Shown piece by piece: positions 7,119 to 14,468 of a stretch of 22,225 nucleotides of DNA. Under the pieces are notes generated by a model, which ran no database searches, was not told where the DNA came from, and saw only the letters and a list, made by a program, of their open reading frames with translations. The stretch covers positions 1-22,225 of the forward strand of contig JBGRQE010000059.1 in NCBI GenBank assembly GCA_041725955.1. The letters run 5' to 3'. A program made the translations under genes and the position numbers. Within the stretch, counting starts at the first letter, position 1; each line of letters opens with the position of its first letter. The stretch is from JBGRPZ01 sp041725955 (GTDB taxonomy: Bacteria; Bacteroidota; Bacteroidia; Bacteroidales; JBGRPZ01).

Positions 7119-7264
7119 AGCGTATTGTCTCTTCTAAGAGTCATTCCTGATAATTTTTATCCCCAAAAATTAACCAATCCTGAGAGACTTATTGTCTGAA
7201 AAAATATTTGTTAGATTGCAAGGATTAATATTACTCCTGTTTTTTTCAGACCTAAGAATACGCT
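7119..7264. ncRNA. Candidate structured RNA or foldback element
   Basis: AGCGTATT (7119-7126) is exactly complementary to AATACGCT (7257-7264), closing a 146-base segment. Inside are GTCTCT (7127-7132) with AGAGAC (7183-7188), enclosing the perfect hairpin TAATTTTT/AAAAATTA (7151-7158, 7165-7172). Next comes GTCTGAAAAAA (7194-7204) with TTTTTTCAGAC (7241-7251), enclosing AGGA-TAAT/ATTA-TCCT (7221-7238). Nested perfect pairings at this density suggest a folded RNA. Strand is unclear; the minus strand is favoured by the intrinsic terminator at 7069-7098. I do not recognise 6S RNA, RNase P RNA, tmRNA or SRP RNA signatures. A MITE-like foldback is the alternative. Confidence 0.35.
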
Positions 7265-8040
7265 TTATACTGGGAACTATGCCCAGTTTTCACCATACGA
7301 TAAACATTTAGCACATGAAATTGAAAAAACTAGTGTTTTTTCTGAAAGCATTTCCCTTTATTCCTTCAGGATCCCATACATTATCCCGAAGGAGGTAAAG
7401 CATATAGTATATACATTTATCGATACTAGGTAATGAGCGTTTCTCCTAATCGCTCCCTTTTGTATTGATATTAAGTGTAAGAACTATATGATATTTACTA
7501 TATGCTAAACCTTGTGGTAGAATGCTTATATCATTATCACTCAAAAAATTACAATTCAAAGATAGTACTAATGCATATTCTGCGCATGAGCATTTTCTCA
7601 CTTTTTTTCTTTCTTTAGACTAAATCAATGCTGTTTTGCTCTGTATACTATGGAAATAGGGTGGTGCTTGAATAGACAAAAGGTGATTTTTGAAATTTTA
7701 CTCATCTTTTTTTGTCCGTATTTATATGGGAGAATTATAATGGATACTATATGTTTTTATGAAATAATATGCCTAGAGAATGATGTATATTATGTTATGA
7801 TGCTTTTTAAGGATGATTTCTTATAGATATTGCATTCTCTTCTGTATTCTTTGCTTATAAAACATAAGAATTTAGAAAAAAAAAGGAGTTTTTTCTGTCA
7901 GAGAGTTTTTTTAAAAAAAATATTAGACGTGTTGAATAATTTCTTTCCTTAGGTGTTGGTTTAGGTATTTTATCCTGTTATTCATAGGGGGGTAAACTTG
8001 AAATGAAGTAGTTTTTATTGAAAATGTTAAGAATATTAGG
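7265..8040. other. Gene-free AT-rich stretch with several hairpins
   Basis: No frame of 60 codons or more exists here. Hairpins seen: ACTGGG/CCCAGT (7269-7287, followed by TTT), GAAAAAAC/GTTTTTTC (7323-7342), CCTTC-GGAT/ATCC-GAAGG (7363-7392), GAGCG/CGCTC (7435-7455, followed by CCTTTT) and AGAAAAAA/TTTTTTCT (7874-7896). Two micro-ORFs on the plus strand (7315-7398, 27 codons starting MKLKKLVFF; 7740-7826, 28 codons starting MDTICFYE after GGGAGAA) have no other support. CAAAGATA at 7557-7564 is a minus-strand -7 box (TATCTTTG) without a -33. No clear promoter for the downstream permease was found. Confidence 0.4.
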
Positions 8041-8949
8041 ATGAAAGGGAGTAAATTTTCTACTGTGTTGCTGCTTTTGTTATTGGCAATGATTTGGGGT
8101 AGTTCCTTTATTTTGATTAAAAAGGGACTTATATATATGTCGGCATCGCAACTGGGAGCACTTCGCGTAGCTATTTCCTCTGTTGCATTATCTCCTTTTG
8201 TAATTAGAAAACTTAAGAAGTATAATGCCCAAGAAAAATTCTATCTACTGGTTTCAGGTTTCTGTGGCTCGGTAGGTCCTGCTTTTCTTTTTGCATTTGC
8301 CGAAACAAAGATCGACAGTTCTGTAGCAGGAGTCTTAAATTCCTTAACTCCTATTTTTACATTGATTATTGGATTTTCTTTTTTTCAGTTAAGTATTACC
8401 AAACAGAAATTAAGTGGTGTGTTTCTTGGTTTTTCCGGCGCAATATTTTTGATACTATCACAAAGTGAAGAAGGTATATCTCTGGAGAATATAGAATATT
8501 CTGTTTTACCTATTATCGCGACTATATTATATGGTGTAAATATCAATCTGGTAAAAAAGAAATTAAGTCATATCCCTTCCTTTCAAATTACGGCCATTAG
8601 TTTTCTTTTGTGGATGCCTGTAGTGGTAGGCTATCTGGCCTTTAGTGGTTATTTTGTTGATTTACTGTATACCCCCGGTACTATAAACGGATTTATGTAC
8701 GTTAGTATCCTGTCGTTGGTGGGAACAGCCATGGCTTATATCATTTTTAACCGATTGATAAAGATGTCTGGACCCATATTTGCATCTTCAGTAACTTATT
8801 TAATCCCTGTATTTGCAATTCTCTGGGGAATTTTTGATGGAGAGACTATTGAATTGAGATCATTTATGTGGTCGGGTTTGATTTTGGCAGGTATATTTTT
8901 AATAAATGCCCCGTCAACTAAAGGAATTCTAGCAAGAACTACTAAGTGA
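8041..8949 (+). CDS. EamA/DMT-superfamily permease
   Basis: An inner-membrane protein of 302 residues, the usual size for the 10-helix drug/metabolite transporter family. Two EamA repeats are visible. The first (about 9-140) begins with the family hallmark AMIWGSSFILIKKGL, has ALRVAISSVAL in helix 2 and LNSLTPIFTLIIGF in helix 4. The second (about 153-290) has the matching ISILSLVGTAMAY-type and SSVTYLIPVFAILWG segments, the latter being the paralogous counterpart of the LTPIF block. The C-terminus is short and basic, consistent with a cytoplasmic end. Substrates in this superfamily range from amino acids to nucleotide sugars and cannot be predicted here. It is monocistronic, about 100 bases before the rplU start and with its own stop before the rplU promoter. 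No Shine-Dalgarno is seen before the ATG. Confidence 0.88.
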   Translation: MKGSKFSTVLLLLLLAMIWGSSFILIKKGLIYMSASQLGALRVAISSVALSPFVIRKLKKYNAQEKFYLLVSGFCGSVGPAFLFAFAETKIDSSVAGVLNSLTPIFTLIIGFSFFQLSITKQKLSGVFLGFSGAIFLILSQSEEGISLENIEYSVLPIIATILYGVNINLVKKKLSHIPSFQITAISFLLWMPVVVGYLAFSGYFVDLLYTPGTINGFMYVSILSLVGTAMAYIIFNRLIKMSGPIFASSVTYLIPVFAILWGIFDGETIELRSFMWSGLILAGIFLINAPSTKGILARTTK

Positions 8950-8983
8950 GTGACAATTAGGGGAAAATAAATTTAAAGATTTC

Positions 8984-9013
8984 TTTGTTGGGAATTTTTT
9001 TTTACTAATTTTG
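8984..9013 (+). promoter_or_regulatory. Promoter of rplU-rpmA
   Basis: TTTG (8984-8987), an 18-base spacer containing a T-run, then TAATTTTG (9006-9013) match the Bacteroidota primary-sigma consensus TTTG / TAnnTTTG very closely. Transcription would start near 9018, leaving a 5' UTR of about 34 nt. A strong promoter is expected for a ribosomal-protein operon. Confidence 0.75.
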
Positions 9014-9051
9014 CAAACCCGAAAAAGCAAGATAATTAAAGGTTTAATCTA

Positions 9052-9363
9052 ATGTACGCAATCGTAGAAATAGCTGGTCAACAGTTTAAAGTTGAAAAAA
9101 ACCAGAACCTTTTTGTTCATCGCTTAGAACAAGAAGAAGGAACTGTTGTTGAATTCGACAAAGTTCTTTTGGTTGATAATAATGGTAATATCAACGTAGG
9201 TACTCCAGTTGTAGCAGGAGCGAAAGTGTCTGCTAAGGTTCTAGAGCACCTTAAAGGAGATAAAGTAACCGTTTTCAAGAAGAAAAGAAGAAAAGGTTAT
9301 CAGAAATCCAATGGTCATCGTCAGTATTTGAGCAAGATTGTTATCGAAAACATCGTTGCCTAA
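9052..9363 (+). CDS. rplU: 50S ribosomal protein L21
   Basis: A 103-residue large-subunit protein that binds 23S rRNA. The N-terminus MYAIVEIAGQQFKVEK is the conserved start of L21, and the family signature FKKKRRKGYQKSNGHRQ falls at about 75-91. Length is the bacterial norm. It is the first gene of the conserved rplU-rpmA pair, 72 bases before rpmA. That spacer contains a perfect AT hairpin (9389-9409), perhaps just mRNA structure. A near-consensus promoter lies directly upstream, and the DMT permease before it has a separate stop and no readable link. Confidence 0.97.
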   Translation: MYAIVEIAGQQFKVEKNQNLFVHRLEQEEGTVVEFDKVLLVDNNGNINVGTPVVAGAKVSAKVLEHLKGDKVTVFKKKRRKGYQKSNGHRQYLSKIVIENIVA

Positions 9364-9435
9364 TCTGATACTTACAGGTTACCTTAACCTAAATTACGTT
9401 TTAATTTAGTTTAGAATTTTTAAAAGAATAATATT

Positions 9436-9699
9436 ATGGCTCATAAGAAAGGTGCCGGTAGTTCTAACAACGGTAGAGAATCAGAAAGCAAACGCTTAGG
9501 TGTAAAGATTTTTGGTGGTCAGTTTGCTAAAGCTGGAAACATTTTAGTACGTCAAAGAGGTACTAAGCACAATCCTGGTGCTAATGTTGGCATTGGTAAA
9601 GATCACACTCTTTTCGCATTAATTGACGGAACTGTTCAGTTTCGCAAGAAAAGAGATAACAAGTCTTATGTTTCTGTTGTTGAAAACAAAGAAGCTTAA
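9436..9699 (+). CDS. rpmA: 50S ribosomal protein L27
   Basis: An 87-residue protein of the large subunit whose N-terminal arm reaches the peptidyl-transferase centre. It begins directly with MAHKKGAGSSNNGR, so it lacks the cleavable N-terminal extension of Firmicutes L27. The core has GVKIFGGQ and ILVRQRGTKHNPGANVG-type blocks (about 22-53) and GKDHTLFAL (55-63), all family hallmarks. It follows rplU in the standard order and is closed by a strong terminator. No obg follows, unlike the common order in Proteobacteria. Confidence 0.97.
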   Translation: MAHKKGAGSSNNGRESESKRLGVKIFGGQFAKAGNILVRQRGTKHNPGANVGIGKDHTLFALIDGTVQFRKKRDNKSYVSVVENKEA

Positions 9700-9720
9700 A
9701 AATAAGATCTTGTAAAATTT

Positions 9721-9756
9721 AAAGAGAGCTGTCCTATTTGGATGGCTCTTTTTTTT
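9721..9756 (+). terminator. Intrinsic terminator of rplU-rpmA
   Basis: A hairpin of about 11-13 bp with two G.T wobbles (left arm 9722-9734, loop TATTT, right arm from 9740) ends in eight T (9749-9756). It begins about 22 bases after the rpmA stop. Confidence 0.88.
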
Positions 9757-9817
9757 GTTTTGTATTTCGTCTTTCGAAACACAAAGTAGCAAACACGCAA
9801 CACGAATTTAAAATTAT

Positions 9818-9825
9818 TACCTTTG
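9818..9825 (+). promoter_or_regulatory. Putative -7 box of serS
   Basis: TACCTTTG (9818-9825) is an exact TAnnTTTG match. The -33 position lacks TTTG. Transcription would start about 60 nt before the serS ATG, and the transcript would include the hairpin at 9839-9862. Confidence 0.5.
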
Positions 9826-9838
9826 TGGCTCGTTTGGA

Positions 9839-9862
9839 AAAATGTAGGATAATCTACATTTT
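9839..9862 (+). promoter_or_regulatory. Perfect 9-bp hairpin in the serS 5' UTR
   Basis: AAAATGTAG (9839-9847), loop GATAAT, CTACATTTT (9854-9862) pair perfectly, 29 bases before the serS ATG. It is a small leader stem-loop. No T-box features (specifier loop, conserved T-box sequence) are seen, and the T residues are inside the stem, so a terminator role is doubtful. Confidence 0.45.
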
Positions 9863-9891
9863 ATTCTATTGAATTAATACTTCTTGAAATC

Positions 9892-11160
9892 ATGTTACAG
9901 GTAAATTATATTAGAGAAAATCTTGACCTTGTAGTTGAAAGGCTGGCTGTAAAAAATTTTGATGCAGCAGAAATTGTAAAGCAAGTGATTGAGCTAGACG
10001 ATCAGAGAAAATCTACTCAAAGTGAATTAGATAATATTAAAGCTGAATCTAACTCCCTGGCTAAGCAAATTGGAATGCTTTTCAAAGAAGGAAAGATAAA
10101 AGAAGCTAATGAAACCAAGACCCGCACTGCTGAACTTAAGATTAAGGACAAAGAGCTTAAGGAAAAGTTGGATCAGGTTAAGGCAGATTTGGAAAAAGCC
10201 TTGTATGAAATTCCAAATATCCCTCATGCAAGTGTTCCTGCAGGAAAAAGTGATGCTGATAATGAAGTAATTTCTGAAGAGGGAAAGATTCCTCAATTAT
10301 CAAAAAAAGCATTACCTCATTGGGAGTTGGCAGATAAATATAAAATTATCGACTTTGATTTGGGAAGTAAAGTGACTGGTGCGGGATTCCCTTTCTATAG
10401 AGGTAAAGGTGCTCGTATTCAACGTGCTTTGATTAATTTCTTCCTAGATGAAGCCGCTGATGCTGGATATCTTGAATATCAAACTCCTTTGATGGTGAAT
10501 GAGGCTTCAGGATATGGTACTGGTCAGCTTCCTGATAAAGAAGGTCAGATGTATCATGTAGGAGAAGATAATTTATATTTAATCCCTACAGCAGAGATTC
10601 CCGTAACTAATATCTACAGAGATGTTATCCTAAAAGAGGCTGACTTTCCTGTAAAAAATGTTGCCTATTCTCAGTGTTTCCGTCGTGAAGCAGGTTCTTA
10701 TGGTAAGGATGTTCGTGGATTAAATCGTCTTCATCAGTTCGATAAGGTAGAGATTGTACAAATTCAACATCCTGATAAATCATATGAAACTCTTGAGGAA
10801 ATGAAAGCTCATGTAGCTAATCTATTGCGCAAGCTTGGATTGCCTTTCCGTGTGCTTCGTCTTTGTGGAGGAGATGTATCTTTTACTTCTGCGTTGACAT
10901 TTGATTTTGAAGTTTATTCTGCTGCTCAAGAGCGTTGGTTAGAGGTTAGTTCTGTATCTAATTTCGAAAACTATCAGGCAAACAGAATGAAGCTTCGTTT
11001 TAAAGGAAATAACGGAAAAACTCAATTGGCACATACTCTAAATGGAAGTGCTTTGGCATTGCCAAGAATTTTGGCTGCTCTTCTTGAAAATAATCAGTGT
11101 GAAGAAGGAATCCGTATTCCAAAGGTATTGCAAAAATATACTGGATTTGATATGATATAA
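9892..11160 (+). CDS. serS: Seryl-tRNA synthetase
   Basis: Cytoplasmic class II aminoacyl-tRNA synthetase charging tRNA-Ser (and tRNA-Sec where present) with serine. It has 422 residues, the normal bacterial length. Residues about 28-105 form the long antiparallel coiled-coil arm that grips the tRNA variable arm. The catalytic core shows PTAEIPV (232-238), motif 2 in FRREAGSYGKDVRGLNRLHQF (263-283, given as start and end blocks FRREAG and RLHQF), the serine-binding segment from FEVYSAAQERWLEVSS (339 on) through NFENYQANRM (357-366), and motif 3 LNGSALALPRILAALLE (383-399). It is monocistronic, with its own -7 box, a leader hairpin and a terminator. Confidence 0.97.
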   Translation: MLQVNYIRENLDLVVERLAVKNFDAAEIVKQVIELDDQRKSTQSELDNIKAESNSLAKQIGMLFKEGKIKEANETKTRTAELKIKDKELKEKLDQVKADLEKALYEIPNIPHASVPAGKSDADNEVISEEGKIPQLSKKALPHWELADKYKIIDFDLGSKVTGAGFPFYRGKGARIQRALINFFLDEAADAGYLEYQTPLMVNEASGYGTGQLPDKEGQMYHVGEDNLYLIPTAEIPVTNIYRDVILKEADFPVKNVAYSQCFRREAGSYGKDVRGLNRLHQFDKVEIVQIQHPDKSYETLEEMKAHVANLLRKLGLPFRVLRLCGGDVSFTSALTFDFEVYSAAQERWLEVSSVSNFENYQANRMKLRFKGNNGKTQLAHTLNGSALALPRILAALLENNQCEEGIRIPKVLQKYTGFDMI

Positions 11161-11174
11161 TATCTATTATATAT

Positions 11175-11200
11175 AAGGGGCTTTTTTTAAAAGCCCCTTT
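11175..11200 (+). terminator. Intrinsic terminator of serS
   Basis: AAGGGGCTTTT (11175-11185), loop TTT, AAAAGCCCCTT (11189-11199) is a perfect 11-bp stem starting 15 bases after the serS stop. Only three T follow the GC core, so it may be modest in strength and could act in both directions. Confidence 0.75.
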
Positions 11201-11224
11201 GTAATTTCCAAAAACCAATTCCCA

Positions 11225-13093
11225 ATGCGCCAATTCTCTATCCTTATTATTTCTGTTTTTCTTATATTCTCTTTTATATCTCCGGCTTCTGCTCAAAGTC
11301 AAATCAGGCAAGTACCTATTGGTCAGAAAGCTCAAAAGAAAAAAGCTTCCGATCAAAACCTAGCAATCCTATATTATAATCAAGGAGAGTTTGAAAAAGC
11401 AATCCCTATTCTTGAGCGTATTTTGGAAACACGTAGCAGTCAGTATATTTATTCCTACCTCTACAGATCATTAATTAAAGTCGAAAAATATAGAGATGCC
11501 GAAAAGTGGGCAAAGAGAATGTTGAAAAGACAAGCTCATTATGTTCGTTTTCAGGTAGATTATGGATACGCATGTCTTAAGCAAGGAAATGAAAAGAAGG
11601 CAGAGCGTATTTTTAAAAAAATCATTGAAGATATGGCTCCCGATCGCAATCAGATTCTTCAAGTGGGAGGGAGTTTTATTTCCAAAGAACTATATAATTG
11701 GGCTCAAAAAACTTATAACGTAGGGACAAAGAAACTTAAGAACTCATATAATTTTTATAGTGAATTAGCCACTTTAGCTTTGTATCAGGGTGATATGGAG
11801 AAAATGATTACATTATATGCCCTGCAGCTTAAAGAAAATCCACAGAAAATATCCTATATAAAAAGTCGTCTTCAGTATTATCTTGCTTATGATGTTGAAG
11901 GAAGTTTAGGTGAAATGTGTAGAAGTGTTTTCCTTGAAGCAAGTCATAAAAGTCCAGATAATCCTTCTTTTCTTGAGATGATGCTATGGATCAGTATGCA
12001 AGAGAAAGATTATGATATGGCCATGATTCAGGCAAAATCATTGGATATGCGCTTTGCAAAAGATGGGCATTATGTTCTCAGTTTATCACAAATTTGTTTG
12101 GCTAACGATCAGCTTGAAGCTGCGAAAGAGGGTTTTGCTTATCTGAATAAACGTTATGAAAAAAATCCGAAGATTAGCGAACGTGCCAAAGCAGGATGGC
12201 TTCAGACTCAATATAAGATTTATGATAATCAGCATATATACGATAAAAAGAAATTGCAGAAATTGGTAAGTAATAGTGAGCAGTTTTTGTCGGAAGTACA
12301 AATCATGCCTTCTCTTTTTGATTTGCTTACTGAAATGGCCGAAGTTCAAGCCTATCAATTAGGTCAAAGTGATGCTGCTTTGTTATGGTTAAATAAAGCT
12401 ATGGATATTCCTCAACTTTCAAAATCTATGTTGGCTAAATTAAAATTGGTTGTTGCTGATATAATGGTTTATAAACAAGATGTTTGGGAAGCCAAACTAT
12501 TGTATATGCAAGTTGAAAAAGATATGAAGCATGAACCTATTGGTCATGAAGCTAAATTCAAAAATGCACAATTAAGCTATTATCTGGGCGAGTTTGGTTG
12601 GGCCAAAGGCTTATTGGATGTATTGAAGAGTGCTACAACTAAGTTTATTGCCAATGATGCAATGGATTTAAGTCTTAGAATTAAAGATAATCTAAAAGAA
12701 GATTCTATAGGAAATTCATTACGTGTCTATGCTCATGCCGAACTTTTGTTAAAGCAAAAGAATTTCGTTCAAGCTAAATACCTCCTTGATTCACTATATA
12801 CTTTTACAGAAAATCATCCGCTAAAAGGGGATATCCTATATTTAAAAGCCGATTTAAATATTCAACAAGGAAAAACTGTAGATGCTGAAAAATGCTATAC
12901 AGATTTGATAAATGATTACCCTCAGGAATTATTGGCGGATGAATCTATTATTAAGCTTGCACGTTTAAAAGAAAATGAGGATAAAGATTATGATGGGGCT
13001 ATGAAACTCTATGAAAAGATTATTTCCGATTATCCTGCCAGTATATATATCAATGAAGCCAGAGAGAAATTTAGAAAATTGAGGGGGAAGTAA
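11225..13093 (+). CDS. Secreted tetratricopeptide-repeat protein
   Basis: A 622-residue protein with a standard signal peptide (hydrophobic 4-19, cleavage after ASA at residue 23), so periplasmic or outer-membrane associated. No lipobox cysteine follows. After a basic linker, helical TPR-like pairs run through most of the chain. The clearest are at about 48-80 (YNQGEFEKAIPILERIL), 85-150, 277-310, and 545-615, where LNIQQGKTVDAEKCYTDLI and KDYDGAMKLYEKIISDYP look like the BamD/YbgF type of TPR that organises envelope complexes. The middle repeats are degenerate. No enzymatic motif is visible, so a scaffold or adaptor role is likely, with unknown partner. It starts 25 bases after the serS terminator and has no obvious promoter, so some read-through is possible. 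Confidence 0.8.
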   Translation: MRQFSILIISVFLIFSFISPASAQSQIRQVPIGQKAQKKKASDQNLAILYYNQGEFEKAIPILERILETRSSQYIYSYLYRSLIKVEKYRDAEKWAKRMLKRQAHYVRFQVDYGYACLKQGNEKKAERIFKKIIEDMAPDRNQILQVGGSFISKELYNWAQKTYNVGTKKLKNSYNFYSELATLALYQGDMEKMITLYALQLKENPQKISYIKSRLQYYLAYDVEGSLGEMCRSVFLEASHKSPDNPSFLEMMLWISMQEKDYDMAMIQAKSLDMRFAKDGHYVLSLSQICLANDQLEAAKEGFAYLNKRYEKNPKISERAKAGWLQTQYKIYDNQHIYDKKKLQKLVSNSEQFLSEVQIMPSLFDLLTEMAEVQAYQLGQSDAALLWLNKAMDIPQLSKSMLAKLKLVVADIMVYKQDVWEAKLLYMQVEKDMKHEPIGHEAKFKNAQLSYYLGEFGWAKGLLDVLKSATTKFIANDAMDLSLRIKDNLKEDSIGNSLRVYAHAELLLKQKNFVQAKYLLDSLYTFTENHPLKGDILYLKADLNIQQGKTVDAEKCYTDLINDYPQELLADESIIKLARLKENEDKDYDGAMKLYEKIISDYPASIYINEAREKFRKLRGK

Positions 13094-13133
13094 TTTACCA
13101 TTCACCACACTATTCTACCATTCACCAGAAATA

Positions 13134-13166
13134 GTTTCCTATAATTCTTCCCTAACTATACTTTTG
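13134..13166 (+). promoter_or_regulatory. Putative promoter of the DUF2062-SDR-LytS/LytTR operon
   Basis: TACTTTTG (13159-13166) fits TAnnTTTG. TTTC (13134-13137) lies 21 bases upstream, one mismatch to TTTG. Predicted 5' UTR is about 45 nt. Just before it TACCATTCACCA occurs twice with a 20-bp period (13096-13107, 13116-13127), a possible operator. Confidence 0.45.
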
Positions 13167-13214
13167 ATTTTGCAAGGGTACTTAAACGCAATATTAAAGT
13201 AAAGAGCTAGGTGA

Positions 13215-13655
13215 ATGAAAAGAATGGGAAAAAGAGTATTTAAGAAACTGATTGCAATTGAAGATCCTCCAAGGAAAATAATTCGTGGCTTTGCTATGGG
13301 GTCTTTTATTGGGATGATGCCAATTCCAGGAGCCCAGATGTTTGTTGCCCTAACATTATCTTTTGTTTTTGGGTTAAATAAAAAAGCAGCATGTATTGCT
13401 GTTTTTAATACCAATATTCTTACCGGAGCCTTTGTTTTTGCTTTTAACTTTTGGCTAGGGAAGCAAATTTTAGGCTTAAGAATCAATTTTGAATTTCCTT
13501 CTCGTTTGGGACTATCTTTTATAAAGAGCTTATTTAATGTAGGATCGGAAGTGTTTCTTTCAATGTTTGTTGGAGGTATAGTAACAGGTATATTGGCCTA
13601 TGGGATTTCTTTTTACTTGCTGAAAGTATTCTTTAATCATATGGAAAAAAAATAG
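13215..13655 (+). CDS. DUF2062 family membrane protein
   Basis: A 146-residue inner-membrane protein. The family pattern is clear: DPPRKIIRGFAMGSFIG (17-33), then MPIPGAQMF (35-43), then Asn-rich FNTNILTGAFVF (64-75), corresponding to the conserved PxPG and NPxT-like region of DUF2062. Here the usual proline after Asn65 is replaced (NTN), a mild deviation. About three hydrophobic segments are present (25-55, 58-90, 110-137). The biochemical role of DUF2062 is not established; members are often found next to glycosyltransferases or lipid-modifying enzymes. It is the first gene of the operon and ends 6 bp before the SDR start. Confidence 0.82.
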   Translation: MKRMGKRVFKKLIAIEDPPRKIIRGFAMGSFIGMMPIPGAQMFVALTLSFVFGLNKKAACIAVFNTNILTGAFVFAFNFWLGKQILGLRINFEFPSRLGLSFIKSLFNVGSEVFLSMFVGGIVTGILAYGISFYLLKVFFNHMEKK

Positions 13656-13661
13656 TGGATT

Positions 13662-14468
13662 ATGGAAAAAGAAGTTTATACATTGATTTCTGGTGCAAGC
13701 ATGGGCTTAGGTAAGGAATTGGCCAGAGAATGTGCACTCAGGAAGATGAATTTAATTTTGGTAGCCCTTCCTGGTGAAGAGATTGAGCTATTTGGTACAC
13801 AGCTTCAAAGAGATTATAAAATTAAGGTTGATTGTTTTGAAGTAAATCTAACGATAGATGCTCAGATAAACCATTTGATTAAGGTGTTGAATGAAGAGTA
13901 TAACATTAATATTCTGATTAATAATGCCGGAGTAGGAGGTAGCAATGCTTTTAATCAAGCATCACGAGAGTATATTGACAACATAATGTTATTGAATATT
14001 CGTGCTACTGTTCTTTTGACTCATTCTCTTCTCGATAATTTGAAGCAGCATTCGAGAGCCCATATTTTGAATATTGCAAGCATGGCTTCATTTAGTCCTA
14101 TGCCTTTTAAAACTGTGTATCCTGCTTCAAAGGCTTTTGTGTATTCTTTTTCTCGTGGATTATATTCCGAGCTTAAAGATTCCGGAGTTTTTGTTAGTGT
14201 TGCTCATCCTGGAGGAATGGCTACTAATCCCCAGGTGAGCGAAAGGATACGTCGTCATAATCGATTGGTTCGTTCCACGATATTATCGGTTGAGGAAACT
14301 GCACAAATTTGTATAAGACAGCTTTTAAAAGGCGATTCATTAATAATTCCTGGTGCAATGAATAAGGTCAGTTATCTTTGTTTAAAGATTCTGCCGACAT
14401 GGCTACAATTAAATTTCTTTCGTAAGTCTATAGTAAAGGAAATTACTACTCAAAAAAGTTTTGCATAA
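13662..14468 (+). CDS. Classical short-chain dehydrogenase/reductase
   Basis: A 268-residue NAD(P)-dependent oxidoreductase of the classical SDR type. The Rossmann loop is SGASMGLGKEL (10-20), the NNAG motif is 87-90, and the catalytic Ser140, Tyr153 and Lys157 (YPASK) are all present with standard spacing. The absence of an acidic residue after beta-2 (LVALPGEE) does not settle NADH or NADPH. The C-terminal segment (about 225-262) is hydrophobic and basic, suggesting membrane contact. The sequence resembles the ketoacyl or steroid-like SDR group (the DltE/HSD17B12-like type), so a lipid or fatty-acyl substrate is plausible but unproved. Its stop shares a base with the start of the next gene (TAATG), implying translational coupling. 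Confidence 0.88.
   Translation: MEKEVYTLISGASMGLGKELARECALRKMNLILVALPGEEIELFGTQLQRDYKIKVDCFEVNLTIDAQINHLIKVLNEEYNINILINNAGVGGSNAFNQASREYIDNIMLLNIRATVLLTHSLLDNLKQHSRAHILNIASMASFSPMPFKTVYPASKAFVYSFSRGLYSELKDSGVFVSVAHPGGMATNPQVSERIRRHNRLVRSTILSVEETAQICIRQLLKGDSLIIPGAMNKVSYLCLKILPTWLQLNFFRKSIVKEITTQKSFA

Noticed and set aside
7119..7264. 6S RNA, SRP RNA, tmRNA or RNase P RNA
   Set aside because: Conserved signatures of these RNAs were looked for by eye on both strands and not found, although a divergent 6S RNA cannot be excluded without a covariance search.
9839..9862. T-box riboswitch for serS
   Set aside because: Far too short; no specifier stem or conserved T-box sequence, and T-boxes are largely a Firmicutes feature.
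11000..11356. 118-codon minus-strand ORF
   Set aside because: It crosses the serS 3' end, its terminator and the start of the TPR gene, and has no domain.
13139..13486. 115-codon minus-strand ORF
   Set aside because: It is antisense to the DUF2062 gene, which has clear family motifs; the opposite frame shows no recognisable domain.
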